Below, piece by piece: positions 46,736 to 58,900 of a stretch of 64,000 nt of DNA (position 1 is the stretch's first letter; each line of letters begins with the position of its first letter). Source of the stretch: Cinnamomum chago (lineage: Eukaryota > Streptophyta > Magnoliopsida > Laurales > Lauraceae); assembly GCA_038049695.1 (NCBI GenBank), contig CP142458.1:62033501-62097500 (forward strand), read 5' to 3'. A program made the position numbers and the translations under genes. The notes under the pieces were generated by a model. It did not search any database. It was not told the DNA's origin and was given only the letters and a program-made list of their open reading frames with translations.

Positions 46736-46736
46736 G
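46549..46736 (+). mobile_element. tRNA-derived SINE
   Basis: The 188-bp element has a tRNA-like head with an A-box-like AACTCAGTTGGTTTAGAAC and a B-box-like GGTTCAAAACTGC about 40 bases later, then a body and a poly(A) tail of about 25. It is flanked by a 10-bp duplication TCATTTTTAA (46539-46548 and 46737-46746). It is not a functional tRNA gene: the acceptor stem does not close. Confidence 0.88.
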
Positions 46737-46746
46737 TCATTTTTAA

Positions 46747-48046
46747 TATAGAAGATCTTTTCATGTTTTCGGGCGAATAACAAAATAAAATTCAGAGAGT
46801 CATGAGCAGTAGTTTAACAAAATAAAATTCAGAGTCATGAGCAGTAGCTTACCTGGTCAAGGGCACCAAACCCCAACCCACTCACACCACATCTCCTTCT
46901 TAAAATCTGTCTCTGTAAAATTCTTATCTCCGGTATGGGAATATAGGACGATTTGTTTTTTACTCTAGATTGCTCTCCAGAAATGGTTCCCAAGAAAATT
47001 AAATCAAGCATGTAAAGAAAGATTTTGTTGTTAGCAGTGGAGCCGAGATTTTTTTTTGTAGGGGTATCAAGGGATGGCCAATCAATGAAACTTTGTATTT
47101 ATTGGTTTATTACTAATTTATTTTTTGCAACCTTTTTCAATAATAACTGAAAAATGCAATAAATTTGCAAATATCACAACATTTTTCGAGATAATTTCCC
47201 ATAACTTTTTGACAGCAGTTAAAATTAGAAAAATAAGAAGGCCCACCTTAATAAATCTAAACCGCTAAAAAAAATTGTCCTTGTTTTAGCAGCGAGAGTT
47301 GAATTTCACTCCAATTAAAATAGGACCTATGCCGAATTGATCACATGTAAATCCATCCTCTTAGCATTAATTAGTGAAAATCCATTCATCAGGCAGTTCT
47401 AATTATTTGCCCCGTTCTCTCTTCTTCCTTTCTTCCAGTGGGTTGTCCTCAAATCTTACTTCAATAGACGTCAATCTCCCCACAAGATTGAGCATATGAT
47501 CCCCTTCTGTCCACTATCCTCAAATCTTACTCTATTTAGAATTGGTCCAATCATAACATTGAGAATCCATTAGTAATCATATGCTTAATCTTATGATGTG
47601 ACCAATTCCTATAGAGTAATATTTAGGAAAGCCTCAATGAGGTGGAGAGCGTTCATTTTGAACAGTTTAGACTTTCTATAGGTAGGCCACACTGTGGAAG
47701 TCCACTCCCCAAGTGTAAGACACTCATCTGGACTAAAACCTGGAGGAAGGTTGTCTGCTCTTGTTTGTGGTTCTCCGTACATCTCACTTCTTCACCTTCC
47801 ATCCTTCCCCTCTTACTAGATTAGTTTTCTCATAAATAAAAAAACAAAAAAAATTCAAACATGCCTGAAGTATTCCGTGTAAGTTTGAAATTCATAATGA
47901 ACATTCTCTCCTTTCTGTAAGTAAAGTCAACACTTCTCCATAGACAAGCTAGATATGGATGTACAAAGGCATGTACAACTAAGCAACTAAGGTTCAGGGT
48001 TAACTCCCCAGCAAAGAAGTGCAAAGGATGGATAATACGTACGCAA
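46747..48046. other. Intergenic, possible element end only
   Basis: A 25-base duplication (AACAAAATAAAATTCAGAG) occurs near 46778 and 46816. AGTGGAGCCGAGATTTTT near 47037 resembles the end of the hAT-like element at 24949-26242, but no partner end was found. No gene is evident. Confidence 0.5.
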
Positions 48047-48055
48047 TTGAAAATT

Positions 48056-48484
48056 GGGACAATTACCGTAGGGACAATCTTAAAGCTGACAATAGCCCCA
48101 GAACAGCCCAAAAATGTATATTTACCGCAGAGTTGTTCGATCCGTAAGATATCACAGCTAAGGATGTAGGATATCCCACAATCACTTGAACAGTCCGTGT
48201 ATTTATTTTTTTCATTGACTGTGGGACCACCAAACCACCATCCAAACCGTTGGAGGTTTGGTGGTCCCACAGTCAAGTAAAAAAAGAAAAAAAAAATAGA
48301 TTGTTTAAGTCTTCCCGCTTCTGATTGTGCGATATCCTACATCCCTAGGATATTGCAACCTACATCCCTAGCATATCGCAGCCTATGATATCCTACGGAT
48401 CGAATAGCTCTGCGGTAAATATATATTTTTCTGCTTTTCTAGGGTAATTGTCAGCTTTAAGACCGTCCGTACGGTAATTGTCCC
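48056..48484. mobile_element. Long foldback element, 429 bp
   Basis: Both ends carry GGGACAATTACCGTA, inverted, and the pairing continues inward (TCTTAAAGCTGACAAT, TTTACCGCAGAG, CGATCCGTA) almost to the centre. There, GACTGTGGGACCACCAAACC pairs with its exact complement around 48217-48240 and 48252-48275. The flanks are TTGAAAATT / TTGAAAATG (48047-48055, 48485-48493), 8 of 9 identical, fitting a Mutator-type or hAT-type duplication. The 60- to 148-codon open frames on it are structural artefacts. Confidence 0.85.
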
Positions 48485-48540
48485 TTGAAAATGAGTAGGT
48501 ACGCTATTCCATTATTAGTCAGCTGTCACTCAAAGGACAT

Positions 48541-48601
48541 AACCATGGTTTTAAGAGTTCATTTTGGCAACAACCATGGTTTTAAGAGTTCATTTTGGTC
48601 A
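48541..48601. repeat. 31-bp tandem duplication
   Basis: AACCATGGTTTTAAGAGTTC and the following 11 bases are present twice in a row. It is followed by a stretch with ACTCGGCCGAGT-like palindromes near 48645-48690. Confidence 0.9.
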
Positions 48602-49178
48602 CCAACTTGGTGATCATTGAGTCCATTAACACTCAGCCGAATCAGACTCGAGTTGTTCGATGCACATGCAACTCGGCCGAGTCCAAGCAACTCAGTAGGT
48701 ACTGATATGAATCAGCAAGTTTTTTAGGCATGGACATAACAGAGTCTTAGAGCAAAAGGATATTGCAAGCTGATGAAAAAAAAACTTCACGTTTTCGTGA
48801 ATGCTTTATTTGAGATAATATCTACTACAATTTATTTTGGTATTGCTGAAAAGACATGTTGAAAGATTAAATGCATGAAAAATTATACATACTGTGTGGA
48901 ATGTGTATTTACAAGAAGAATTTCAATGGTAAGAAGCAAAAGAATATCGAGGCTAAACCCTACAGAGGTATCTGCAGAGGTTGCATAAACACCGGTAAAA
49001 AGGCACAATATTGGAAAGGAGTTGCTTACAAATGAGAGCATAAGATTGACAGGTCAGGATGGATATTGCCTCTTGAGTGAATTAGTAATCCTTTCAAAGC
49101 TCCCAACAAGATCACAAAATCATGTCAAAGAAACAATGAAAATGAAAGACATACCAGTGGCACCACAGGAGGAGATGC
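48602..49178 (-). other. Downstream region of ALG14
   Basis: This is the likely 3' UTR and 3' flank of ALG14. No clear polyadenylation signal was fixed and no other gene is evident. Confidence 0.4.
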
Positions 49179-52100
49179 CTACATGAGGCAACCAACATAG
49201 TGAGCCTTGGGATATTTCTTTTGTAATTGTGGCCATTGGACAAAAAACTGATCAGCTAGGTTTGACTTGTACAGCAGCAAGCCACTCAAAGAGAGCTTCT
49301 TCACTCTCGCTATACTCTCAACATAAAAGATGTAAGACCATTTAATACCCACTACCTGCAATTTAATCCAAATAAACAAAGTTCAATAATGAGCATTTCA
49401 CTTACAATAAGATATCGAGTTTTTTTTTTTTTTTTCCAGTGCTAATCATTCCTAAGATCACCATATCATATATTATTTCTTCCAAGGATTATTACACTTC
49501 TAACTTTTGCGAACACTAATCTTTGAGAAAAAGAAGCAGCATATCCAACTCAAACAAATCATTCCTTCGATAAAAGAAATAAAAATAAAATAGTAATAAA
49601 TAATGATTACCATGAGCACGAATTAAATGAAAAACTCAAGATTCAACAATCATTCAGAAAAAAAAAAAAATTAGAAAGTAAGAGGGGAAAAGATGTAGAA
49701 AATAGAATTTTACCAAAAAGAAAAAAAAATTGTATATGGTCAGTGCACCGAACAGGGAACTTTAGCCCAACTCACACCAAATAAGGAATCCGTACAAAAA
49801 AATCAACTTTTTTTTTTTACCTTTTTTTTTTGTAGTCGACGTCGACCTTTATTTTCTGTGTTGCTATAACAAGTGAGGGTCGTCGTCGACCCTGAGCATG
49901 CATGTTTCCTCATCTTCTTCCTTCTTCCTGTCTTCCACAAATCCAATCCAATGATGGAGAAATTCACATATTCGCCCCAAGGATTACAAAAAAAAACATT
50001 GATTGTTTGTTGTAAACTTGTAATCAAAGCAATCCTTTGATATTTTGAAGCAATGTCGGGACTGAAGATGAATTTGGGCAAAAGCTTCATTCTTGGGACT
50101 AGTTTGGGTGATGCGCAGGTGCTTTCAGTTGCTAAATATTTGATGTGGTGTTCGCTCCTCCCCTTCATTATACTTGGGGCTTCCTTTTGGGTCTCATGGT
50201 AGAACCGAAGTCTAATTCGGGATTCATTAATTGCCAAGTTTCAAAAGAAGCTCCCTACTTGGAAAAGGCTATACTCTTCATTAAGGGGTAGGGTGACTTT
50301 GATTAAGGCTTGTTTGGTCCAAGTTACCTGTTTATTATTAGTCTTTATCCAGAAAGGTTTGAGACGATTTATTACAAGTTATTGTGGGAAGGAATAAGAG
50401 ATGAGAAAAAAGGGATGCATCTTTTGAAGGTGGAGAAAGTTGTGAAACAGGAAGGCTAGAAACCATGAAGTTGCTAGGTCTGAATCACTCTGTTTGGTGC
50501 TGGTGGAAGTTCGGGGAGGAGGGGGTCGAGCAGAACCAGAAAATTGTCATTGGGGCACATGCATGCAAAACGCCTTAAAATCTCCCTAGGCCCCTAACAT
50601 TGTGATAATTTGGCTCAGCCAAGCTCCATCTCCTCTTCACGTAATCCTTGGGGCGGACATGTGAATTTCTCCATCATTGGATTGGATTTGGGGAAGAGAG
50701 GAAGAAGGAAGAAGATAAGGAAACATGCCTGCTCAAGGTCGATGGCGACCCTCACTTGTAATAGCAAAGGTCGTCGTCGACCCTCAACACAGAAATGAAG
50801 GTCGACGTCGACCACCAAAAAGATGGTAAAAAAAAAATTTTGGTTTTTCTATACGGATTCCCTTTTTGGTATGAGTTGGGCTAAAGTTTCATGTTCAGTG
50901 CACTGGCCACATAAAATCTTTTTTTTTTTTTGTAAAATCCTCTAGAAAAAAAGAGACCTTTTTACCTAAAGCACAACAAAGATTGAAAAAAAAATGATGG
51001 CAACACAAGGAAACACATTAATTTCACATAATGCTGAGTCACAGACCGAAACAAAACACTTGTAAGCCACTTAATAGACGATTGGCATTTGATTCCAACA
51101 AAGTCTATATCAAGCCACTTAGACCATAGAATATTGTTTTCTGCAAAATCTATCCTCATTGCTTATCATTTTACTACCAATTGAAATGGAGTTAATCTGC
51201 ATTTTTATGGAACAAATAATCTGGTTTAGTATTTCCATAATATAACCTTTAGAAGAAATGCAGCTGCACAGAGAGGAATACAAGTCCCAGGTCCATTGCA
51301 AATTACCTGAAAAAATGTGGCAAACACTAGAAACTCATTTGATTATACCAGAAAATGCTTAATTAACTTCAATTATATATATATATATATTAAATGATAA
51401 CTTCAATTCTGAGTTTAATAACTGGAATATAATGCAGGAGTTGGAATGGCAAGAATAATACCACTTGGGGCTTGATTTTAAACACTAGCCAGAGGGCATG
51501 AACTATGGCAACTAGGGTTGTTCCAACTGAGGTTAAATACGACTGACCCACTTCTCGACTTCGATAAATCTTCATGAACTGAGCAACTTCTGTTCTCTCC
51601 TCAGCACTTTCATGCATCTAAAGAAATAAGGGTAGAGCATGTTTCAAGCCTATTGATCAGAAAGTACCCTGACTGATGTTAATATTTAACAATAGCAAGG
51701 TGATGGCAAAATAAAGTAAATATAAATAGAAAGAAATATGTAAGCCTCTAATCTCTATCCTGGAAGTAACTCAGCTATTTAGGGACATGGGTGTGTGAAT
51801 GATAGTGCATGAGTTCAAGTCCCTATGTAGCCAAAAAAAATTGTAGGTTCCCTAGCAACGGAAACTGCAGCTGGAATCTGCAGTCTGCATCCAGCATCCA
51901 TATTATTATGACATGTATTTACATCACTGCCATATATATCATTTGGATCAGAGATATCTACAGGTTTATGCCACTTTGGAGTTGTCTCCAAAAGGACAGC
52001 AAGACCTAGATTTGGAACCCATTAGGTTGGGCTTGAAGGCCATACCATATCTAAATTCTGATTTTTTCCAAGCCCTGGCCAACCACCCATTGATACCCCC

Positions 52101-53605
52101 ACCCATTGGTTATTTGGGTCACAAGACACCCATGTATACTTTAACGTGATTTCACCTCCTAAATTGTAGGCAATCCTTTGCAAACATCTTTCATCAAAAT
52201 TTATAACGTATGTCGTATGAGACCTATTGAACTGATACTTGATGTAATCCATACATGTTTCTGTTGATTGGGATTAAGGCAATATAGTTCAAAATGGGCC
52301 ACGGGGCCCTTACCACATTTCTATGAATTGCCAGTTGAAGTTTGAAATTGTGGTTGACATGTACAGGCTCAAGGTTCATCTGACAGTAAGCATTTTTATT
52401 TGACAAGGCAAATTTGACTGAGAAAGTAAAAAAAAAAGACTCTAAAAGAAATCCATCAAAGTTGATACCAATACTTCCAAAGAATAAAAACTCATCCTTG
52501 TAGATCTTCCTCCGGTAAGTCCATGTCCTAATCAACTATTACTTCTTCCACTCTTCTCCTTTCAGAATGGCTTTGGTAAGATCACCCTACCCACGTTTAA
52601 GGCACTAAGTTGGCCAGTTGCAAACAATAAGATATAAACTCTCAATCATTTAAAGAGAATACTTTGCCATATCAAATATAGGCCTCCGCTGGTCAAATAA
52701 AGAATTGCAGGACCATTCATATATTTTTCTACAGCCTACTGCACTTTGGCTTACTTAATCTCTCCTCAGTTTCATTGGTGTTCACTTCATTGTTTAAGTT
52801 ACAATTAAGAGATCGTCAGCTAGTCTGTTTGGTACAAGTGTCAAGTAAATAGGAGACTGGTGCCACCTGCATTTAGTTTTGAAGGACGGTGGTCACTGGT
52901 CACAAATTGCTTTCTTAGAGAATCAACAGTGGCTCACAGCATTGCTCGAGGCAAACAAATTATTCGGGGTAAAAATTGTAGATTTGCAAAAAGAAATGAG
53001 AGGCCAATCAAAAAAGAAAGTCTACAATGTGATCACGTTTGTCAGTGTAGACCATGGGATCAAAAATATCCTTGTGCATTAGAGTTTCTTTATTTATTTA
53101 CCAAACCCATGAAGTTGCCTGTATAGATAGATGGAATGATAAAAAAAAAAAAAAAAAAATGAGATGGCTAGAAAATGCAACAGTACCATTCAGGTGTGAG
53201 TCTAAAAGCTAATGAAGAGTACCTGATAAGCCAATGATTCTTCCAATACCTGAGCCTTTTGGAGACTCATATTATCTGTTAAAGCAGCAATATAAAATCT
53301 AGGGGTGTACTTGTCCTTCTGAAGCACAGCTACAAGATTAAGCATCTCTGCAGTATGACCTCCTACATTGGTAGAATTAATGATTATGACTACGTTGGCA
53401 ACTACAACCATATCAATGATGGCAATAGCGGTGGTGCAATGAATATACCTGAACCCAGAATGATAAGAGTGCACATGGGTTGTCTTATTAAGGTGCGAAG
53501 GGGTTTGCCACTCCAATATAATACATAAGCAACACGAGCTACGAATATAGAGATGACAAAAAGGATGATGTTTGTGGGACAACATAGGTGGTTGGCATTC
53601 TCCAT
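49179..53605 (-). CDS. ALG14: ALG14, ER membrane subunit of UDP-GlcNAc transferase
   Basis: Five exons on the minus strand: 53449-53605, 53223-53362, 51462-51617, 51247-51306 and 49179-49355. Together they encode about 229 residues, the usual length of plant ALG14. All junctions keep phase and use GT-AG. ALG14 anchors the soluble catalytic partner ALG13 at the ER and the pair adds the second GlcNAc to the dolichol-linked N-glycan precursor. Visible signs: an N-terminal membrane helix (IILFVISIFVARVAYVLYW), the glycine-rich GSGGHTAEM split by intron 1, YTPRFYIAALTDNMS, GQSYLTSVGTTLVAI, NGPGTCIPLC in exon 4 and FYVESIARVKKLSLSG in exon 5, ending HYVGCLM. No stop interrupts it, so it appears intact. 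A second Met lies 7 codons upstream (53626). Introns 2 and 4 are long (about 1.6 and 1.9 kb); intron 4 holds a DNA element. No ALG13 is seen in the window. Confidence 0.92.
49704..50941 (+). mobile_element. Long-TIR, Pack-type element with LINE fragment, in ALG14 intron 4
   Basis: Inverted ends of about 270 bases (roughly 49704-49990 and 50640-50941) share TTTAGCCCAACTCA, the GTCGACGTCGACC motif and CATCATTGGATTGG, each in opposite orientation. The flanks GTAGAAAAT / CTAGAAAAA agree at 7 of 9 bases, suggesting a Mutator-type 9-bp duplication. Between the ends, about 50040-50460, plus-strand sequence resembles LINE reverse transcriptase (GLKMNLGKSFILG, RGRVTLIKACL) with stops. This is a captured or nested LINE piece carried by a DNA element. 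It lies antisense to ALG14 and does not touch its exons. Confidence 0.75.
51762..51840 (+). repeat. tRNA-like SINE fragment in ALG14 intron 2 region
   Basis: GTAACTCAGCTATTTAGGGAC resembles an A box and GAGTTCAAGTCCC a B box at tRNA-like spacing, followed by a short A run. It is too short and lacks paired flanks; it is probably a SINE remnant in ALG14 intron 2. Confidence 0.45.
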
Positions 53606-54799
53606 GGAAAGAAAGAGTATTTTCAAACTGCTATCTCTTCTTGTTTAGCACTCAAGAATATGCCTCTTTCAAAAGGCCTATTTTCACAATTCCCAGTTTG
53701 CTAAAGAGCTCACTGAACAAAGGAAAAACAAATTATTTTTAAAATGAATGCAGTGATTCATGTATATCATTTTATAATGCATTCAATGCTATTTTGTAGT
53801 AAAGTGGGAAATTAATTCTTATCCTGATAAAGGAACATGATAAAATGATAAAGGAACATAGTGGTGGCTTAAGATTAGTTTCCCACTTCACCTTTTCAAA
53901 CAAACATGATAAAGGAAGAATATGTAACATTAGGTCAACTTTACTACTTGCTACAAATCTGCCCTGAAAATAAACTCAGTTTGAATGTTAGCACTTATTT
54001 ACATATTTTTGTTTTGTAAACTTCCAATTATTACTTATCATTTGATTATAAACGAAATAATAAGATTTAGGGCTTTAAAATTTTTTGAACCTTTCTCTCT
54101 CGACATTGTCCATTTTTTTTTTACCCAAAACCCTTCTCATCCATCTCCATCTCCCTCTCCCCTGCAACTCTTCTTCTCTAAATTAGAGGTTCTCACAACT
54201 TCCCTTGTTGTCGCCTTCCTTTTCCATCAGCACTATCAAGACCATCTCTCTGGTAAGTATTATTAGGGTTCCTCTTCTTCTTCTACACCTCTCGCTCTAT
54301 CTTTATCTCTCTTTCGCTCAAGTAGAAAATCAAATCATTCAACTTATGTAGCTGATTTCTCTTGAGTATTTGCCATTTACTGCAAAAGATCGCATAGGTA
54401 AAAAAAAATAAAAAATTAAGCTGATTCCTCGAGATAAAATAAAAAAACTTTAGAATGGTTAGATGTTACTTTTCAGAATAAATAAAAGCTTGCTTTCACC
54501 AGTACATGGGTAATTTCTACAACCCCTTCTTTTAGCATAAAATCAAGGAATGTTATTAAAAACTCTGAGATTTGTAACAATTAGAAATGCCCCAACTTTT
54601 TGACAAATCAAATTACATTTAAAATATTTCTAATGACCTAATTATTCAACACTTAGATAGAGAAGAAATAATGACCACAACCCTGTCTTAAACAAAAACT
54701 ATAGCCATTAATGTCCAACCTACTGTAAGTCTGTAACCCTAGCTACAGTGAACCTTAACAAACTACTACAAATCATCCAAAAAACCCTCAACATCAGAT
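53606..54799. promoter_or_regulatory. ALG14 upstream region with a leader-like block on the plus strand
   Basis: This is the probable ALG14 promoter (minus strand). From about 54060 to 54252 the plus strand has a CT-rich stretch typical of plant 5' leaders, ending in a good donor (CTCTCTG|GTAAGTATT). This suggests a divergent transcript on the plus strand whose first exon is non-coding. The rest, to 54799, is AT-rich without recognisable features. Confidence 0.4.
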
Positions 54800-55367
54800 G
54801 CATGTATGTAACCCACGACCAACTACAGTCATTTACCCCTGATGAGTTTCAATCAATCCCTTCCTTTCTGTTATTGTGATAAGTGCCAAAATTTAGAAAG
54901 TAAAAAAACAAAGATCCACAATGTGCAATACCAATAGAACCTGTGATCCGTGGATGAAGAGAACAATAACGACTGTCAACGGAGATTTCTCAAAAAATCC
55001 TTTCTTCCGGAATCAAACGTCAATCGGGGAGGCTGCTCGTGGATTTCGTAGTTGCCCTACTATTTAAAGGAGATCTTTGGTAAGCATGTATGTAACCCAC
55101 GACCAACTACAGTCATTTACCCCTGATGAGTTTCAATCAATCCCTTCCTTTCTGTTATTGTGATAAGTGCCAAAATTTAGAAAGTAAAAAAACAAAGATC
55201 CACAATGTGCAATACCAATAGAACCTGTGATCCGTGGATGAAGAGAACAATAACGACTGTCAACGGAGATTTCTCAAAAAATCCTTTCTTCCGGAATCAA
55301 ACGTCAATCGGGGAGGCTGCTCGTGGATTTCGTAGTTGCCCTACTATTTAAAGGAGATCTTTGGTAA
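54800..55367. repeat. 284-bp perfect tandem duplication upstream of the LINE
   Basis: The block starting GCATGTATGTAACCC at 54800 is repeated at 55084 with a 284-base period. The second copy ends at TTTGGTAAGC, after which the LINE ORF1 remainder follows. I saw no difference between the copies, so the duplication is very recent or maintained, or an assembly artefact. Confidence 0.93.
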
Positions 55368-55941
55368 GCTCCGAAATGACCTTTCTACCCCCATTAATTC
55401 TCAAAATATTCAGCCCGCCCTTAACACAAGTAAAGATCTAAAGAATGGGCTGCTGGACTCTCGGGCTGACGACCCAAATGGGCTTTCGGACACCTCCATG
55501 GACCCTGTGTTCAATTCAGAAGGAGAAGCTCACGAAAAGGTTGTAAGGCGATGTGGGGATTCTGATGATGAGGATCAGTCGTCCAAAGAGAATGAGGGGG
55601 GGGAGAATTTTTTTGTAGAAGACCAAGCTCTAGCTCTCGTGATGGCGGATCAACCAGAAAATATGCAGGCACTTGATAAGGAACAAGTTTTTCCTGATTA
55701 TGATGACAAAAATTTGATGATCGAGGAGAAATTGGCTGATATTGCTACAGTGTTGGGAATTTCAGTGGAAAGCAGTATAAAGGAACTGAGAAGGTTCATT
55801 CATGAGATGGTGGCAGAGGAGAATGATAAAAGTAAGGCAGATAATCAGAGCAGAAAGAAATCAAAAGCACAATGGGAGTTGGATGAATTGGCATTCTCAG
55901 TTAATTATGATCCGCCAGTAGGGATGGTCAAAATAGTGTGA
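55368..55941 (+). pseudogene. LINE ORF1, C-terminal part
   Basis: An open stretch of about 190 codons without the usual N-terminal RNA-binding (DUF4283) domain or CCHC knuckle; only the acidic, Ser/Asp-rich C-terminal part is left (EDQSSKENEGG; ends DPPVGMVKIV). It ends 11 bases before the ORF2 start, a typical spacing for plant L1 elements. The upstream part is missing through 5' truncation. Confidence 0.65.
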
Positions 55942-55952
55942 AGTTATTAAAA

Positions 55953-58900
55953 TTATGAAGATCATTTCCTAGAATGTCCGTGGTGTGAATTCAGTTTCAA
56001 ATAGGGCAGTGATGAAAGGGACCTTTCAGTCTTATAGGGATGAGTGTATTTATTCAAGAAACAAAAATGGAAAGTGTTGATGATCAGATTGTGCAATCGT
56101 TTTGTCCTTGGAAAAGTTGTCAGTATGCTATTTGTCCTTCAATAGGTGCTTTTGGAGGTATTTTACTGGTGTGGAATGCAGCTTTCTGGCACAAATTGGA
56201 TGAATTTGTAGAGAGATTTACAGTTTCAGTCCTTCTAAAAGATGTGAGATGTGATGCTGAATGGGTAGCTACTTTAGTTTATGGTCCTGGAAATGTCAAT
56301 GAGAAAGTGGATTTCTGGGCAGAACTCAGTCAGGTTGCTGGATTGTGGAACTGCCCATGGATGTTAGGAGGAGATTTCAATGTGATAAGATTTCCCAATA
56401 AAAGGAAAGGAGGTTGTTCCATTTTTCCATCTAAACGGGATTTTAATAATTGGATCAGAACTCATGATCTTTGCGATTTGCCTTTGGGAGGAGCAGAATT
56501 TACTTGGTCCAATTTGCAAGATTGTCCTGTGATGAGCATACTAGATCGATTTTTAGTTTCTACAGAGTGGTTGGATTTATTCCCTGATTGTACTCAACGA
56601 GCATTGGTGCAGCCAACTTCTTTTAGTTGTCCTTTGATGCTTGAAACAGGTATGGAAGATTGGGTTGCTTGGCTTTCAGAAAAGGGGTTTTTTGAAGTTG
56701 TTAGAGAATGTTGGGCCTCAATTTCTCTTAGTGGATGGATGGGCTATCAATTACCTTAAAAGCTTAAATTCCTTAAAAATAAAATGAAAGGCTGGAGAAA
56801 AGATATTTTTTGTAGCATTTTAATAAAGAAGAATCAATTGTTAGATGATATGCAGATGATAGATGCGAAAGAGGAGGATGGCTCATTTGAAGAGGAAGAC
56901 CGGGCTACCAAACATTTCCTTCAAGAGCAGTATAAGAGACTGATCTTTCAGGTGGAGATCAAAATGGAAGCAACGCTCTAGAATAAAATGGCTAGAAGTA
57001 GGAGATCGGAATAAAAAGTTTTTTCATGTTATGGCCACTGTCCGTAGACGTGTTAATCGAATAAATGTTATTGCAACAAGAGGACAGATCTAGGACAAAA
57101 GGCAAGATATAAAAAGGGAAATTGTGGATTTTTTCCAGCAATTATATACCAGTGATGGTCGTTCTAGGCTTAGGATGGATGGAGTTTCTTTAAGGCAGCT
57201 TTCTCTTTCTAGTGCCTCATCTCTTGAGTTTCGATTTAATAAAGAGGAAATTAAGGAAGCACTGTTCAGTCTAGGTGGTGATTGTGCTCCGGGGCCCGAC
57301 GGATTCCCAATATTCTTTTTTCAGCATTTTTGGGATATCTTTGAAGATGATTTATTAGTCTTTTTTAATGAATTCCATGCTAATAGAGCCATCACAGGAG
57401 AGTTAGGTGCTTCTTTTCTAACTTTGATTCCTAAGGAGGGACTTGTTTCAATTAAAGATTACAAGCCCATTAGTCTGATTGGAAGTCTCTACAAGATATT
57501 AGCTAAAGTTCTTGCTAATCGTCTAAGGAAGGTACTTTCTAAAGTAATTTTAGAATTCCAAGGTGCTTTCGTAGAAGGTCGCCAAATTCTTGATAGCATC
57601 CTTACTGCTCATGAGTGTATAGATTCTAGAAATCGGCAGCAACATCCGGGTTTAGTTTGCAAGCTTGATTTTGAAAAGGCATATGACATGGTGGATTGGG
57701 ATTTCCTTCAATACATGAAGGCAAGAATGAGATTTGGTGAGAAATGGAGGAAGTCAATTCATTGTTGCATATCCTCAGCTCATTTTTCTATTTTGGTGAA
57801 TGGCTTTCCAAAAAGTTATTTCAAAAGTTCAAGAGGCCTTCGACAAGGAGATCCTCTATCTCCTATGCTATTTGTTATGGTGGCGGAAGCTTTGCATGCT
57901 TTAATTGAGAAAGCCAAGCAACTAACATTGTCAAAGGTTTTGCTGTGGAGAATGCAAAATTGAGGTAGCACATTTACAGTTTGCAGATGACACCATTTTA
58001 TTTTGTGATGCTTCTTTGGATCATTTGCAAAATTTGAAATGTATTTTGAAATGGTTTGAGTTCCTATCGGGTCTAAAGATTAATTATGATAAATGTGAAT
58101 TGATTGGTGTTCGAACAGAGAACAGTCATGTCGCTTTTTTGGGAGATGTGTTTGGGTGTAAAGTTGGTAAGCTTCCTTCTAAGTATTTGGGGATCCCTTT
58201 ATGTTTGGGATTTCCAAAGAAACATCTTTGAGATTCAGTTGTGGAGCGAATAGAAAAGAAATTAAGTTCTTGGAATGGTAGATATTTGTCCATGGGAGGC
58301 CGTGTTACTCTAATAAAATCAGTTCTATCCAGTATTCCGGTCTATTTTCTTTCTTGCTTTCATTGCCCAAAAGCAATTGTACAAAGAATAGAAAGAATTC
58401 AGAGGGATTTCTTTTGGAATGATTCAATTGGCAAGAAGAAGTATAATTTGGTGCAATGGGAGAATGTGTGTAAACCACTTTCTAAAGGTGGTTTGGGTAT
58501 CCGTCATGATGAAAAAGTTAATAAAGCTTTATTGGGAAAGTGGCTATGGAGGGTGGGTGAACCAGGACAGGGCCTGTGGCTGCAAATTATTATTTGTAAA
58601 TATAAGTTGGGTAATAGTGGTTAGTGTGTTCCAATACAAGCTAACAGGGTCTCTGGTATATGGAAGTCTGTTTTATGTGCTCAGGTGGAGTTTGCACATT
58701 GGATTCGGTACAGGCGATGGTCTTCGAGTCAAATTTTGGCATGATGAATGGTGCGAGGAGCTGGTGTTAGCTAATCAATTCCCAAATCTTTTTTTGTTGG
58801 ATCAAAGACAACAAGGTATTGTTGCTGACAATTTTTTCTAAGGAGACTGGTCAGGTTGTTTGGGACTTTTCTTTTCGAATAAATCTAACTGATATTGAAA

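Noticed and set aside
46549-46736. Possible tRNA gene (A- and B-box-like motifs)
   Set aside because: The arms do not fold into a tRNA cloverleaf, and the poly(A) tail with a 10-bp target duplication shows a SINE.
47830-48276. 148-codon minus-strand gene near 48 kb
   Set aside because: Much of it lies within one arm of the long foldback element, and the remainder is unrecognisable.
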